Below are positions 11,232 to 20,528 of a DNA stretch of 64,000 nt, in pieces (positions within the stretch are counted from its first letter, which is position 1; every line of letters starts with the position of its first letter). The position numbers and the translations under genes are program-made. Origin of the DNA: Oleiharenicola sp. (lineage in GTDB: Bacteria > Verrucomicrobiota > Verrucomicrobiia > Opitutales > Opitutaceae); NCBI GenBank assembly GCA_025363455.1, contig JANYDW010000070.1, positions 39,966-103,965 of the forward strand, given 5' to 3'. Under the pieces are notes generated by a model. It worked only from the letters and a program-made list of their open reading frames with translations, was not told where the DNA came from and searched no databases.

Positions 11232-12758
11232 ATGGAAAACACTACCAGCTCGGTTGAGCAACCACCGCAGCGTCACGTTGAAGTAAGGGCCAAGACTTAC
11301 GTTCTGGATACCAACGTCCTGCTGCACGATCCGCAATCCATCTTCAAATTTGAAGATAACAACCTCGCCATACCGGTTGAGGTGCTCGAGGAGCTCGACG
11401 CCATCAAGGGCGAGCAGTCCACTGAGCGCGGTCGCAATGCCCGCCGCGTGCACCGCATCCTCCAGGAACTTCTGCCGGACTCCCGTTCCATGCATGAAGG
11501 TGTCAAGCTCCCCAATGGCGGCACTCTCTCCGTCATCATCAATCGTTACCTGGTCGAGAACAACTGGTCGTCGCCCGCCATGCAGCGCCTGCGCGCCGTG
11601 CTCTCGGACTTCACCAAGAAGGACAACCGCATCATCGCCTCCGCGTTGTTCGTCCAGGAAACCTTTCCACCGCCGACCATCCTCGTCACCAAGGACGTCA
11701 ATGTGCAGCTCAAAGCCCGCGCCGTCGGCCTTGAGGCCCAGGATTACCTCAACGACAAGGTGCCCGAGGCCGTCAGTGACGACGATTCCTACCAGACCGT
11801 CACCCTCGACGTCTACGAGATGCAGCGCTTCTGTTCCGAGGGTGAGCTGGAACTCGGCGAGGACGTCGCGAAAAAACTCTACCTCAACGAATACGTCCTG
11901 CTCATGACGCCCGAGGGCAAGACGATGCCCGGCCGCTACTATGGCGCCAACATCGTGCGCCGCCTGCAGCTGCCGGATTTCGTCAAGGCCCCCGGCGGCA
12001 TCCCGATCCGCCCGCGCAACCTCGAGCAGCAGTTCTTCGTCGACGCCCTCATGGACGACAGCATCTCGCTCGTCACCTGCTTCGGCAAGGCCGGCACGGG
12101 CAAGACCCTGCTCTCTACCGCCTGCGCACTTTTTCAAACGACAGACGAACGTTCCATCTACGACGGGCTCTCGATTTCGCGCCCGGTCATCGCGCTCGGC
12201 AAGGACATCGGCTTCCTCCCCGGCACGCTCGAGGAGAAAATGAAACCCTGGCTGCAGCCCTACCATGACGCGCTTGAGGTGCTTATGCCCTCAAAGCCGC
12301 AGAAGGAGCCGCAGTTCGTCAGCAAGAAGACCGGCAAGAAAAAGAAGAAGCACGATGACGTGATGGCGATGATGAGTTCACCGCAGCCATCGCATGGCGG
12401 GGGCAACGGCCTGCCGCCGATGAAGCCCTACGAGCGTCTCATCAAGAACGGCGTCGTCGAAATCGAGGCGCTCTGCTTCATTCGCGGCCGCTCGATCGCC
12501 CGCCGGTTTTTCATTTTGGACGAAGCCCAGCAGCTTACGCCCCACGAGGTGAAGACGGTCATTACCCGCATTGCCGAGAGCTCGAAGCTCGTTCTCATCG
12601 GCGATCCGGCGCAGATCGACAACCCTTACGTGGACTCGCGTAGCAATGGCCTCGTGTATTGCCACAACCGGATGAAGGGCCACGCCCTCGCCGCTCACGT
12701 GAAGCTGTCGAAGGGCGAGCGCTCCAAGCTCGCCGAGCTCGCGGCCGACTTGTTGTAA
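11232..12758 (+). CDS. phoH: PIN-PhoH protein (YlaK/PhoH-like ATPase with N-terminal PIN domain)
   Basis: 508 residues. An N-terminal PIN nuclease-like domain (about 15-150, VLDTNVLLHDP with the metal-binding Asp, later TKDVNVQLKARAVG) precedes a PhoH ATPase with Walker A GKAGTGKT (285-292) and Walker B FFILDEAQQ (about 425-433). PIN-PhoH proteins are RNA helicase/nuclease-like ATPases, often linked to toxin-antitoxin or stress biology. A lysine-rich linker (KKTGKKKKKHDD, about 364-378) with a following Gly/Ser stretch interrupts the ATPase. Monocistronic, followed by a terminator. Confidence 0.92.
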   Translation: MENTTSSVEQPPQRHVEVRAKTYVLDTNVLLHDPQSIFKFEDNNLAIPVEVLEELDAIKGEQSTERGRNARRVHRILQELLPDSRSMHEGVKLPNGGTLSVIINRYLVENNWSSPAMQRLRAVLSDFTKKDNRIIASALFVQETFPPPTILVTKDVNVQLKARAVGLEAQDYLNDKVPEAVSDDDSYQTVTLDVYEMQRFCSEGELELGEDVAKKLYLNEYVLLMTPEGKTMPGRYYGANIVRRLQLPDFVKAPGGIPIRPRNLEQQFFVDALMDDSISLVTCFGKAGTGKTLLSTACALFQTTDERSIYDGLSISRPVIALGKDIGFLPGTLEEKMKPWLQPYHDALEVLMPSKPQKEPQFVSKKTGKKKKKHDDVMAMMSSPQPSHGGGNGLPPMKPYERLIKNGVVEIEALCFIRGRSIARRFFILDEAQQLTPHEVKTVITRIAESSKLVLIGDPAQIDNPYVDSRSNGLVYCHNRMKGHALAAHVKLSKGERSKLAELAADLL

Positions 12759-12783
12759 GCCGCCCCCTTGCAGTTAAAGGTGG

Positions 12784-12810
12784 AACGCACTGACCTCAGT
12801 GCGTTGATTT
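12784..12810 (+). terminator. Terminator-like hairpin after phoH
   Basis: AACGCACTGA, CC, TCAGTGCGTT then GATTT: an almost perfect stem 25 bases after the phoH stop, with a weak T-run. Confidence 0.65.
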
Positions 12811-12830
12811 GAGGATCGCTGATCGAAATT

Positions 12831-12903
12831 GCAGGAGGGGCTTTACGCCCCGACCAAACGCACCGTTGCCTGTTGGGTCGGGGCGTAAAGCCCCTTCCTA
12901 CAA
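12831..12903. repeat. Paired REP-like palindrome between convergent genes
   Basis: GCAGGAGGGGCTTTACGCCC and its inverse GGGGCGTAAAGCCCCTTCCT around a 27-base centre, between phoH and the minus-strand HEAT gene. It could also end transcription from both sides. Confidence 0.8.
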
Positions 12904-12918
12904 TCGAGCCTCGCATCC

Positions 12919-15264
12919 TCACTCCACGGTCAGTTCGGCGATGGCCAGTGGGGCGTCGCGCTTGTCGGCGAGGCGCAGCCATGCGTAACGGCCGTGAATA
13001 CCGGCAGGCAGGGTGACGACGGTCTGGCCCCTTCCGCCCTCGCCTTGGACGAGGACCGCGCCGGGCTGATCCGATTTGTCGCTGACCTGTACCTCGAACT
13101 TTCCCGGATAGCCGAAGCCGCGTGCACCGTGATCGAGGGTGATTTTGCGCACCGGGCGGGTGCTGTGCAGATCAACCAGGATCCAGGTGCCGGCTTCATT
13201 GGGGGCCTGCCAGTAGGTGTTAACCTTGCCGTCGGTCATCAGCGCCGCGTCTGCGGGTGTGGCGGAGGTCGTTACGACGGGTGCTCCGGCGAGATTGGAA
13301 GTGATGGCGTCAACGGCGTCGCGGGCGGCCTCTGCCGTGGCGGGGTCGGAGAGATAACCCCGTGCGACATCGAGGGCCGGCTGATCATTGCAGAGACTGA
13401 GGACGTTGAGCAGCGCCAGCTTTTCCGGGACGGCGATCGGCAAACCGATGAGCTTGCGCGCCTGGGCGGACCGCTGGGCGGCTGCCGGGCCCGAACTGCG
13501 GGCGAGGAAACGGGCGGCGCCTTGCACCGCAGCGTTGCGGACGGATCCCGAGGATGTACCTACCGCCAGATCAACCAGCAGAGGTAGTGCGGTGGCATCA
13601 GGCCAGCGGGTCAGCTCGGCCGCCGCGGCGGTTGCGATGGCTTCGTTCGCGTCCTTCGCCTGCGCAGCAGCAGCGGCGAGCGCAGCCGGGCCGGCGACGC
13701 GCGAAAGCACCGGGAGCAGGATGAGCCGGGCCGGGGCATCGCCCGCATTGATCGCGGCGATGACGGTGTCCGCGCGGGTGGCAACCTGACCATCGCGGAG
13801 GATATTCGCGATGAGAGCGCGCACGGCCCGGGTCTGTTCGGCCGGGGAGGATGCGCCGATGGCCCAGTAGATCAGCGCGCGCTGGTCCCGTGATGAGGTG
13901 ATGGCGCGCAGCGCATCCAAGACTTCGAGCCGCAGGGCCTCGACCGGCGAACCACGCAGTCCGAGCAGGAACGGGATGGCCTCGGTTTGGTTGCGCGCAG
14001 CGAGTTGCTGGACGAACACAATCTGTAGCGCGGGATTGGAGTCGGATCCGGCGCCGGCCCGGATAAATTCATCAAGGCCCGGACCATTCAGACGGACCAG
14101 GCTGGCGAAGGCGGACTTGGCCTCGGTTCCATTGCCAGCGGCAAGGAGTGCGAGGCGTTGCGCCCCCTCGGTGTTTCCCGGCAGTCGGCCCAGCGCATCG
14201 AGGGCGGCGAGACGGACTTCCGGGTCGCTCCCATCGATCGCCTTGAGCAAACCGGGCACGGCCCCGGAATCGCCGTTGGTGCCGAGCGCTGCTAGGAGCG
14301 AAACCTGCACAGCCGGAGCATACGAGCCGAGCCGATTGGCGAGTTCCGCAGCCGCGCCGGGGACCGCAAGCGTGGACACAGCGTGGATCGCGACGGCATG
14401 GAAAGCCGGCTCGGTCCCCATCAGTGCCGTATTAATTTCGTCAACTGCCCCGGCTGGATTGGCGTTGATCAGTTGCCGCAGCGCGGCGGAGCGCTGGGGT
14501 AGGGGCGCGGCCGTGTTGCGATAGATTTCACCGGCAACTCGTGCGACGGTCGCGGCATCGATTTTGGCGGCGGCAGCGAGCCGGGCATTGAGCACGACGG
14601 GAGCGAGCGGTTGGTTGGCAGAATCGAGCGCGGTGAGGGCGGCCCGGCCGCCGATCCGGCCGAGGGCGCGAGCGCAATCGGCGGCCACCGCGGGGTCAGC
14701 GTCATTGAGCCCGGCGGCGAGTTGGGGCACGGCGGCGGTCAGGCCGCGGGTGGCGGCCGACTCAATCAAGGCCAGGCGCACGCGGCCGGTCGCCTTTGGC
14801 AGGGCGGCGAGGTAAAGTGCGTCCACGGATTCACCGGGTACGCGATCAAGGGCCAGGCGGGCGTAATCCACCTTGCTAGGATCGGTGAGCATCGGCGCGA
14901 GGACGGCGAGTGTGCCCGGAGCCGGGCCGGTGGGACCAGACTGCAGGACATAGCCAAGATGTTGCGCGGCTTCCTGCACGAGTGCCGGGGCAGACCCGGA
15001 TTTTTGCATCGTGGCCAAAAGATCGCGTTCGAGCGCAGCCAGCTTGGCCGGATCCTTGCCGGCGGCGACCACGGACTGTTCGATGGCGGTGGACTGGTGG
15101 GCGTCGTCATCGAAGGCACCTTCCGCCTTGGCCACCGGCGGAGTCGCGGGGACTTTGCTCTGGGGGGAAGTGCCCGGGCTGGTGCAGCCGGCCGCGAGCA
15201 GGAGCAGCAGCAGGCTCGGGGCAATCCGGAGATAAGAAACGAGGGAGTGGGAGGAGAAAGTCAT
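12919..15264 (-). CDS. HEAT-repeat lipoprotein with C-terminal discoidin-like domain
   Basis: 781 residues. The signal peptide ends in lipobox LAAGC with Cys27 as lipid anchor, so the protein sits in the envelope. Residues about 60-640 are a series of HEAT/PBS-lyase-type helical repeats (recurring ALGRLG/DPEVRLAALDALG units), a scaffold fold for protein contacts. The last ~130 residues (LMTDGKVNTYWQAPNEAGTW, then VRKITLDHGARGFGYPGKF) form an F5/8 type C-like carbohydrate-binding domain. It lies 14 bases downstream of a Gfo/Idh/MocA gene on the same strand, so the two are probably cotranscribed. Verrucomicrobia and planctomycetes have many such lipoproteins; partners and ligands are unknown. 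Confidence 0.85.
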   Translation of the reverse strand: MTFSSHSLVSYLRIAPSLLLLLLAAGCTSPGTSPQSKVPATPPVAKAEGAFDDDAHQSTAIEQSVVAAGKDPAKLAALERDLLATMQKSGSAPALVQEAAQHLGYVLQSGPTGPAPGTLAVLAPMLTDPSKVDYARLALDRVPGESVDALYLAALPKATGRVRLALIESAATRGLTAAVPQLAAGLNDADPAVAADCARALGRIGGRAALTALDSANQPLAPVVLNARLAAAAKIDAATVARVAGEIYRNTAAPLPQRSAALRQLINANPAGAVDEINTALMGTEPAFHAVAIHAVSTLAVPGAAAELANRLGSYAPAVQVSLLAALGTNGDSGAVPGLLKAIDGSDPEVRLAALDALGRLPGNTEGAQRLALLAAGNGTEAKSAFASLVRLNGPGLDEFIRAGAGSDSNPALQIVFVQQLAARNQTEAIPFLLGLRGSPVEALRLEVLDALRAITSSRDQRALIYWAIGASSPAEQTRAVRALIANILRDGQVATRADTVIAAINAGDAPARLILLPVLSRVAGPAALAAAAAQAKDANEAIATAAAAELTRWPDATALPLLVDLAVGTSSGSVRNAAVQGAARFLARSSGPAAAQRSAQARKLIGLPIAVPEKLALLNVLSLCNDQPALDVARGYLSDPATAEAARDAVDAITSNLAGAPVVTTSATPADAALMTDGKVNTYWQAPNEAGTWILVDLHSTRPVRKITLDHGARGFGYPGKFEVQVSDKSDQPGAVLVQGEGGRGQTVVTLPAGIHGRYAWLRLADKRDAPLAIAELTVE

Positions 15265-15278
15265 GGTGATCCGGGCGT

Positions 15279-16601
15279 TCAGAGCAGTGAGTAGGGGGCG
15301 CGGCGGGGACGATCGAGGAGGCGCGAGGCCACTGGATCATCGATGATTTCCTCGCGGGCTGGATCCCAGCGCACCGGCCGGCGCAGCTGGCGGGCGATGC
15401 CGCAGAGATGGCCCACGGTGGCGGAACGGTGGCCGATCTCCACGTCGGCGATCGGCCGCTGGCGCGTGCGGACGCAGTGGAAGAAATCGCTGTGGTGGCT
15501 GTTGCTCTCGTAGAGGTGCTGTTCGCCGGCCCGGACGGGCCGGGTCGCGAGCGCGATGGGGTCGCAGACGAGGTAGTCGTCGCGGCCCACGCCAATCGTG
15601 CCCTTGGTGCCAATGAACTCGATCATCGCGGGCTGGTTGCCGTCGACGCGCTGCACGGTGACGCCGTTGGCGTAGCGATGGGTCTGGTAGGGCGAACCCT
15701 CGAAGCCGGCCGGGATGAACTCGACCGGGCCGGAGGCGTCCATGCCCAGCGCCCACTGGATGATGTCGAAGTGGTGGGCGCCCCAGTCGCCGTTCTTGCG
15801 GGCACCGTATTCGAGAAACATCCGCCAGCCGCCGCCGTAGTCGCCGAGGACGCGCAGATGGTTGTACGGCCGCCACGGCGTGGGCCCGAGCCAGCGGTCG
15901 TAATTGAAATCCTCCGGCACCGGTTCCTCCGCCAGGGCCGGGGCGGTGGGGAATTTTCCGAGCCGGGTGCGGATCAGCTTGATATCGCCGATCCAGCCGT
16001 TGCGGATGATGGTGGCGGCGCGCCGGAAGGCGGGCTCGGAACGCTGCTGCGTGCCGGTCTGCAGCACGCGGCCGGTGCGGCGGGCGACGTCCACCATCGC
16101 GCGGCCCTCGCGGACGGTGAGCGACATGGGTTTTTCGCAATAGACATCCTTGCCCGCCTGCATGGCAGCGATGGAGACGGCGGCGTGCCAGTGGTCCGGG
16201 GTCGTCGCAAACACGACGTCAATGTCGGGCCGGGCGACGAGCTCCTCGTGGGTGGCGTAGAGGTCCACGCCCTTGAAGGTGCTGGTGCCGGCGTTGCCGG
16301 CGTAACCCTGCTCGACGCGCTGTTTCATCTTCTCGGCCTTGCTGCGCCGCACATCGCACAGGGCGATGATCTGGCAGTCGTCGCGGCCCAGCAGGCCGCC
16401 GACATGCTGGGTGGCGATCAGGCCGTTGCCGACGAGGCCCACGTGCAGGCGGTTGCTCGGGGCGGAGGCGCCGAACAGGCGCGACGGCAGGAAGAGCGGG
16501 GCGAAGCCCGTGGCCAGGATGCCGGCCAGGCCGTGCTTGATGGCGGTGCGGCGGGTGAGGGGAGAAAAGACGGGGGCGGGATTTTCCGGGGAAGGAGTCA
16601 T
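15279..16601 (-). CDS. Gfo/Idh/MocA-family oxidoreductase with Tat signal
   Basis: 440 residues from ATG 16601; 20 upstream in-frame codons are judged non-coding. The N terminus carries a twin-arginine signal ([18 protein letters not shown]), so it is exported folded with its cofactor. A Rossmann NAD(P) fold follows ([18 protein letters not shown]), with the family's catalytic-lysine motif CEKPMSL and the substrate-binding domain [13 protein letters not shown]. These enzymes oxidise or epimerise sugars and cyclitols. Exported members are expanded in Verrucomicrobiota and Planctomycetes, usually with DUF1080 proteins and sulfatases. First gene of a two-gene unit with the HEAT lipoprotein. Confidence 0.9.
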   Translation of the reverse strand: MTPSPENPAPVFSPLTRRTAIKHGLAGILATGFAPLFLPSRLFGASAPSNRLHVGLVGNGLIATQHVGGLLGRDDCQIIALCDVRRSKAEKMKQRVEQGYAGNAGTSTFKGVDLYATHEELVARPDIDVVFATTPDHWHAAVSIAAMQAGKDVYCEKPMSLTVREGRAMVDVARRTGRVLQTGTQQRSEPAFRRAATIIRNGWIGDIKLIRTRLGKFPTAPALAEEPVPEDFNYDRWLGPTPWRPYNHLRVLGDYGGGWRMFLEYGARKNGDWGAHHFDIIQWALGMDASGPVEFIPAGFEGSPYQTHRYANGVTVQRVDGNQPAMIEFIGTKGTIGVGRDDYLVCDPIALATRPVRAGEQHLYESNSHHSDFFHCVRTRQRPIADVEIGHRSATVGHLCGIARQLRRPVRWDPAREEIIDDPVASRLLDRPRRAPYSLL

Positions 16602-16818
16602 GGGGTGGGGTGACGCGAAGGGTAGGCCGGTGAAGGAACGAGGGAGATTAATTGCCAGCAACCGGGCGTTGGCAAGCTGCGTGCCGTGTTGATTTGGTCA
16701 CATTATGGTACGGTGAGATCCGGATTGATGTAGAGCCGGCGCTCGTCGCCGGGCCGCGGCCTGCCGACTAGCCGTTTCGACAGGCTCAAGGTCCCGAGCT
16801 TGTCGAGGGACGGCAGCC

Positions 16819-17451
16819 CTATTCCTTCACCTCGGCCTCGACGGGCTGTTTCTCGCCGTCGGCTTCCTCAGCTTCCTCGCCCTCGTCATCCAGCAGGCTC
16901 GGCTCGCTCGAGCGCTGGGCCAGCCATTCCATGACGCCGGCGAAGAGGCCGGTGAACATAATATCGCCGATCATCGTCTTGTAGAAGAATGTGATAGTCG
17001 GCGCATATTCCGGATGCCCTACGGTCATGCATTGCCACCAGCCGGCCAGCGTCTTCGCATAATAGGCATCGGTCGACCACGAGAGCGTGTTGGTGATAAG
17101 ATAGAACAGCACGGCCCCCAGCAGCGAACCGTTCAGAAGCCAGAGCCAGGACTTACGGGTCGACACCCACCAGCCTAGGCCGAGACCGAGGGTGTAGCAG
17201 AGGATGCGTCCGACATAATCGGGCCATTCCAAGTGGTAGCCGTATTCCTGCGCATAGAACCAATTGATGTAGAGATCCGTCAGGCAAAGGCCGGCAAACG
17301 GCAAGAACCAGAGCCGTCGGTCGCGGAAATACACCGCTCCGCAGAACGCGATCGCGGTGAACGGGGCGAAATTCGCCCAGCGCATGTCCAGCGTCGGCAG
17401 CAGCCGGTAAAGCAGTGCCAGGACAATCAGGACGATGGCAGCGGAGCGCAT
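16819..17451 (-). CDS. DUF6580-like integral membrane protein
   Basis: 210 residues from ATG 17451; the longer frame to 17970 is translated repeats plus the neighbour's shadow. Five or six hydrophobic segments (about 3-20, 24-42, 46-62, 78-96, 100-120, 155-175) and an acidic tail (DDEGEEAEEADGEK). The layout N-terminal helix, NFAPFTAIAFCGAVYF, PFAGLCLTDLYINWFY resembles DUF6580 proteins, which look like S-components of ECF vitamin transporters; this is from memory. The next gene upstream on the strand is cobalamin adenosyltransferase, hinting at corrinoid or precursor uptake, but 220 bases of repeats separate them. Confidence 0.65.
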   Translation of the reverse strand: MRSAAIVLIVLALLYRLLPTLDMRWANFAPFTAIAFCGAVYFRDRRLWFLPFAGLCLTDLYINWFYAQEYGYHLEWPDYVGRILCYTLGLGLGWWVSTRKSWLWLLNGSLLGAVLFYLITNTLSWSTDAYYAKTLAGWWQCMTVGHPEYAPTITFFYKTMIGDIMFTGLFAGVMEWLAQRSSEPSLLDDEGEEAEEADGEKQPVEAEVKE

Positions 17452-17460
17452 GGGGGGAAG

Positions 17461-17671
17461 CTTTGTAGGAGCCTGCTTGCAGGCGACATCAAAAATGACC
17501 GGAGGTAGGGCGCGGATTCCGCTCCGCGCCGCGGTTGGGTGAAAGGCGTGGCTTGTGTCCAACACACCCCGGCGCTTAGCGCCACCCCTCTTCCTAGAGG
17601 GGACCCAATCCACGCTGGCGAGAATCCCCTCTAGGAAGAGGGGTGCCCAAGGGGCGGGGTGTGTAGGGGCG
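17461..17671. repeat. Stack of three repeat families
   Basis: TTGTAGGAGCCTGCTTGCAG palindrome at about 17464-17490, GGTAGGGCGCGGATTCCGC-type at about 17505-17533, and a paired CACACCCCGGCGC/CCCCTCTTCCTAGAGGGG element at about 17558-17665 that ends in its inverse (CGGGGTGTGTAG). The last is the family also found inside the glycosylase gene. Confidence 0.75.
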
Positions 17672-18211
17672 TCAATTCTCCGCCTCGCGGGCCATGAGCC
17701 AGAGCAGGTCCGACACCCGGTTGAGGTATTGCAGGAGGAGTGGGCGCAAGTGGCGGCCGTGGGCGGAGAGACCGACCAGGCTGCGCTCGGCGCGGCGGGC
17801 GGCTGTGCGCGCGAGGTCCAAGGCCGCGGCGTGGAGATTGGCGCCGGGCGTGGCCCAGCCGTCGAACTTGGGCTGGCGCGCCTCAATGGCGGCGACGGTG
17901 GCGTCCACGCGGGCCAGCGCGACGTCTTCGATCCGAACAAACTTCGAGGCCGCGTGGCGGGCGACATCACTCTCCGCGCACGACACCTCGCCCATCAGAG
18001 CCACGAGTTCCTGCTGGATGCGTTCGAGTTCGCCCACGTCGCGCCCCGGCGGCCGGCTGGCCTTGGCGAGACCGAGCGCGGCGTTCAACTCGTCCAGGGC
18101 GCCGACCGCCTCGACCTGCGGGTGGTCCTTCCGCACGCGCTGGCCGTAGAGCAGGCTGGTCGTGCCATCATCGCCTGTGCGGGTCGCGATCGAGCGGAGG
18201 TGGGCCGTCAT
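17672..18211 (-). CDS. Cob(I)alamin adenosyltransferase, PduO/MMAB type
   Basis: 179 residues. Transfers the adenosyl group of ATP to cob(I)alamin to make coenzyme B12. The N-terminal ATP motif TRTGDDGTTSLLYG is the PduO-type signature. C-terminal LDLARTAARRAERS and LLLQYLNRVSDLLWLMAR match the conserved helices of this trimeric five-helix bundle. Its start codon overlaps the stop of the peptide deformylase gene (ATGA, 18208-18211), so the two are translationally coupled. Together with metH and the riboswitch/receptor unit it shows that the cell uses and processes B12. Usual symbols are pduO, cobO or mmaB; I leave the choice open. Confidence 0.93.
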   Translation of the reverse strand: MTAHLRSIATRTGDDGTTSLLYGQRVRKDHPQVEAVGALDELNAALGLAKASRPPGRDVGELERIQQELVALMGEVSCAESDVARHAASKFVRIEDVALARVDATVAAIEARQPKFDGWATPGANLHAAALDLARTAARRAERSLVGLSAHGRHLRPLLLQYLNRVSDLLWLMAREAEN

Positions 18212-18777
18212 TGTTTCTTCGCGGCCTCGCGGGTCTGCTTTTTCAGGGCCTTCAAATCCGGGTCGATCATGGCCAGGACGTCCTTGGCCATGTGGTCAAT
18301 GAACAGGACGCCGTTGAGGTGATCGGCCTCGTGTTGGACACAGCGTGAGAGCAGACCATCGCATACCAGCAGGTGCGGCACGCCCTTGAGGTCCTGGAAT
18401 TTCACGGAAATCTTGTCGGGCCGGATCACATCGCCCCGGATCTCGGGGAATGAGAGACAGCCTTCCTCGTAGGATGTCGTCGGTTCCGGCACTACGATCA
18501 GGACCGGATTGACGATGGCCAGGGGCATGAAGATCTCGAGTGGTGGCCGGGCGCCGTCGAGCTCCCACTCGAATTCACTCTCGGTTTGTCGCAGGTCCAC
18601 GACACAGAGCTGGATGGCCTGACCGACCTGCTGGGCCGCCAGGCCGATGCCAGCGGCGGCGTGCATGGTTTCGATCATGTCCGCCGCCAGTCGCGCCAGC
18701 GCCGCGTCGAAGGCGGTGATCTTCACCCCTTTTTTGCGCAGAATCGGACAGTTGAACAGAACAATGGGCATGGTCAT
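18208..18777 (-). CDS. def: Peptide deformylase
   Basis: 189 residues. Removes the N-formyl group from new proteins in the cytosol. All three signature motifs are intact: GIGLAAQQVG, EEGCLSFP (metal-ligand Cys) and QHEADHLNG (HExxH metal site). ATG 18777 is followed two codons later by a second ATG (18771), which may be the true start. First gene of a unit with the adenosyltransferase. The lysine-rich tail is typical. Confidence 0.95.
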   Translation of the reverse strand: MTMPIVLFNCPILRKKGVKITAFDAALARLAADMIETMHAAAGIGLAAQQVGQAIQLCVVDLRQTESEFEWELDGARPPLEIFMPLAIVNPVLIVVPEPTTSYEEGCLSFPEIRGDVIRPDKISVKFQDLKGVPHLLVCDGLLSRCVQHEADHLNGVLFIDHMAKDVLAMIDPDLKALKKQTREAAKKQ

Positions 18778-18854
18778 GGGTCAGGTAAGCTGCGCAGCCT
18801 ATTTGCCCGCTCAAGGGTGCGGCAAATAAATTTGTTTATCGTGCTGCAACTGCT

Positions 18855-20516
18855 ATGCCTCCACCCATGCCACCGTCCAGTCCCGGCCCTCGTTCTGCCC
18901 TGTGGCAGCTCTGGCTCGGACTGGGTTTGCTCCTGCTGCTGGTGGCCTGGCTGCTGCCGGTCAACGTGAAGTCGCTCAACCCGGCCCTGCTGCGCGAGGC
19001 CGGCCGCGACACAACGACCCTGACCCGTTTTGGCCGCGACCTGCTGGAGCTGGACCGGCCCGGGCCGGCCGCTCTTGTGCTCGAGGCGGCTCGTCTGGTC
19101 GGAGATCCCGCCGCCCGGGATTTCGGCGCCGTCTACGAGGCCTACGCCCTGAAGCATCGCGATCTGATGCCGTGGGGCGGGTGGGATGTCGCCCTCGAAC
19201 CGCTGCTCGCCAACCGCAACGCCGCCTCGCCGGCCGATTCGCAACCGGTGCTCACCTTCATGGTCACGGAGCAGGCGCGCGAGAATCTCCGACGCTATCT
19301 CACTGTTTCACGCCTGCCCGGCGTGCAAACCCTGCTCAAGACCGCGACCCTCGGCTCGACCAAGCGCTTCGTGCCCGCCAACCGGCCGGGCGGCCAGCCG
19401 CTCGAAGCCGTCATTTTGCTTTCCGCCTACCTGTGGCAGACGGAGCACCTCTCGGCCGGGCTGCAGCGTGACGTGCGCATCCTCGCCGAGGCGGCGGTGT
19501 CCAGCGGCCATATGGGCGAGTTGGAGGACTTCTACCTCGACATCCTGACCCTCGGCAAACGGCTCAACTGGGTGCAACTTTCCGAGCTGCTGCGCACGGC
19601 GGGCAACCTGGGCACGGTCGGGCAGTTCGCGCACCTGACGCGCGTCGCCCCTGAGCACCTGCCGGTCATTTACTCCGCGGCATTGATCACCAGGTCGGCA
19701 GACGGGGTGGCCAACTACCTCATTGCTTACGGGCAGGCCGGGGCCGGCCACCTACAGCTGGCCCTCTCCCACGGCGAGGGCGCGGTAAAGCAGCTGGTGT
19801 TGCGTCAGGTGCCGGTCACGACGGGCGCGGGGCCGGAATTCGAGGTGGGCGCGGCCTTTGCCCTGCGGCATCCTGAGCTGGCGCTCCTGACCAAGTATGT
19901 CGCGTTCCTTGCCGGCATTTTTCTCCTGCTGCGGGGGGTTGACCTGCGCCTCTTTTCCACGGTCGAGCAGGCTCTGCGGGGCGCGCTTCCGCGCATGGGC
20001 AGCGGGCTCATCGCAGCGATCCTGACCTTCATCTTCTTTGTCTTTTCCGAGCCCTTCCTGCTCAATGCCGCTCCTGCTTCCGATTATAAGATCAAGCTTA
20101 CCATTCCTGTCATTGGCGCGCTCACGACGCCGGACGCCACTGCTTCAACCCCCCCCACCACCATGGACACCTCGACCATCCTCTCCATCATTGTCTTCGC
20201 CGCCATCCAGATCGGCATGTACATCATCTGCCTGTTGAAAATCTCCGAGATCTCCCGCCAGACGCTCCCGGCCGCGACGCGACTCCGGTTGCTGGAGAAC
20301 GAGGAGAACCTCTTCGATGGCGGCCTCTACATTGGCATCGCCGGCACCGCCACAGCCCTGGTGCTCCAGGTGCTGCACCTCATCGACGCCAACCTGCTCG
20401 CCGCCTATTCCTCCAATCTTTTCGGCATTGTCTGCGTGGCCCTGGTGAAGATCCGCCACGTTCGCCCCTGCAAGCGCCAGCTCATCCTGGAAATGCAGCC
20501 AACCGCGTCGGTCTGA
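18855..20516 (+). CDS. Large integral membrane protein of unknown function
   Basis: 553 residues. One N-terminal membrane segment (about 16-37), a soluble, probably periplasmic helical domain of about 310 residues, then a C-terminal block of five or six membrane segments (about 345-365, 385-405, 440-465, 490-515 and nearby). No enzyme motif is recognised. The next gene starts 12 bases after its stop, so they are an operon. The pair of a membrane protein and an anchored coiled-coil protein suggests an envelope complex, but no family name can be given. Confidence 0.75.
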   Translation: MPPPMPPSSPGPRSALWQLWLGLGLLLLLVAWLLPVNVKSLNPALLREAGRDTTTLTRFGRDLLELDRPGPAALVLEAARLVGDPAARDFGAVYEAYALKHRDLMPWGGWDVALEPLLANRNAASPADSQPVLTFMVTEQARENLRRYLTVSRLPGVQTLLKTATLGSTKRFVPANRPGGQPLEAVILLSAYLWQTEHLSAGLQRDVRILAEAAVSSGHMGELEDFYLDILTLGKRLNWVQLSELLRTAGNLGTVGQFAHLTRVAPEHLPVIYSAALITRSADGVANYLIAYGQAGAGHLQLALSHGEGAVKQLVLRQVPVTTGAGPEFEVGAAFALRHPELALLTKYVAFLAGIFLLLRGVDLRLFSTVEQALRGALPRMGSGLIAAILTFIFFVFSEPFLLNAAPASDYKIKLTIPVIGALTTPDATASTPPTTMDTSTILSIIVFAAIQIGMYIICLLKISEISRQTLPAATRLRLLENEENLFDGGLYIGIAGTATALVLQVLHLIDANLLAAYSSNLFGIVCVALVKIRHVRPCKRQLILEMQPTASV

Positions 20517-20528
20517 GGAGCCCGCCCC

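Noticed and set aside
17452..17970. A 5' extension of the DUF6580-like gene
   Set aside because: It would translate repeat DNA and run antisense to, and out of frame with, the adenosyltransferase gene region; the start at 17451 begins directly with a membrane helix.
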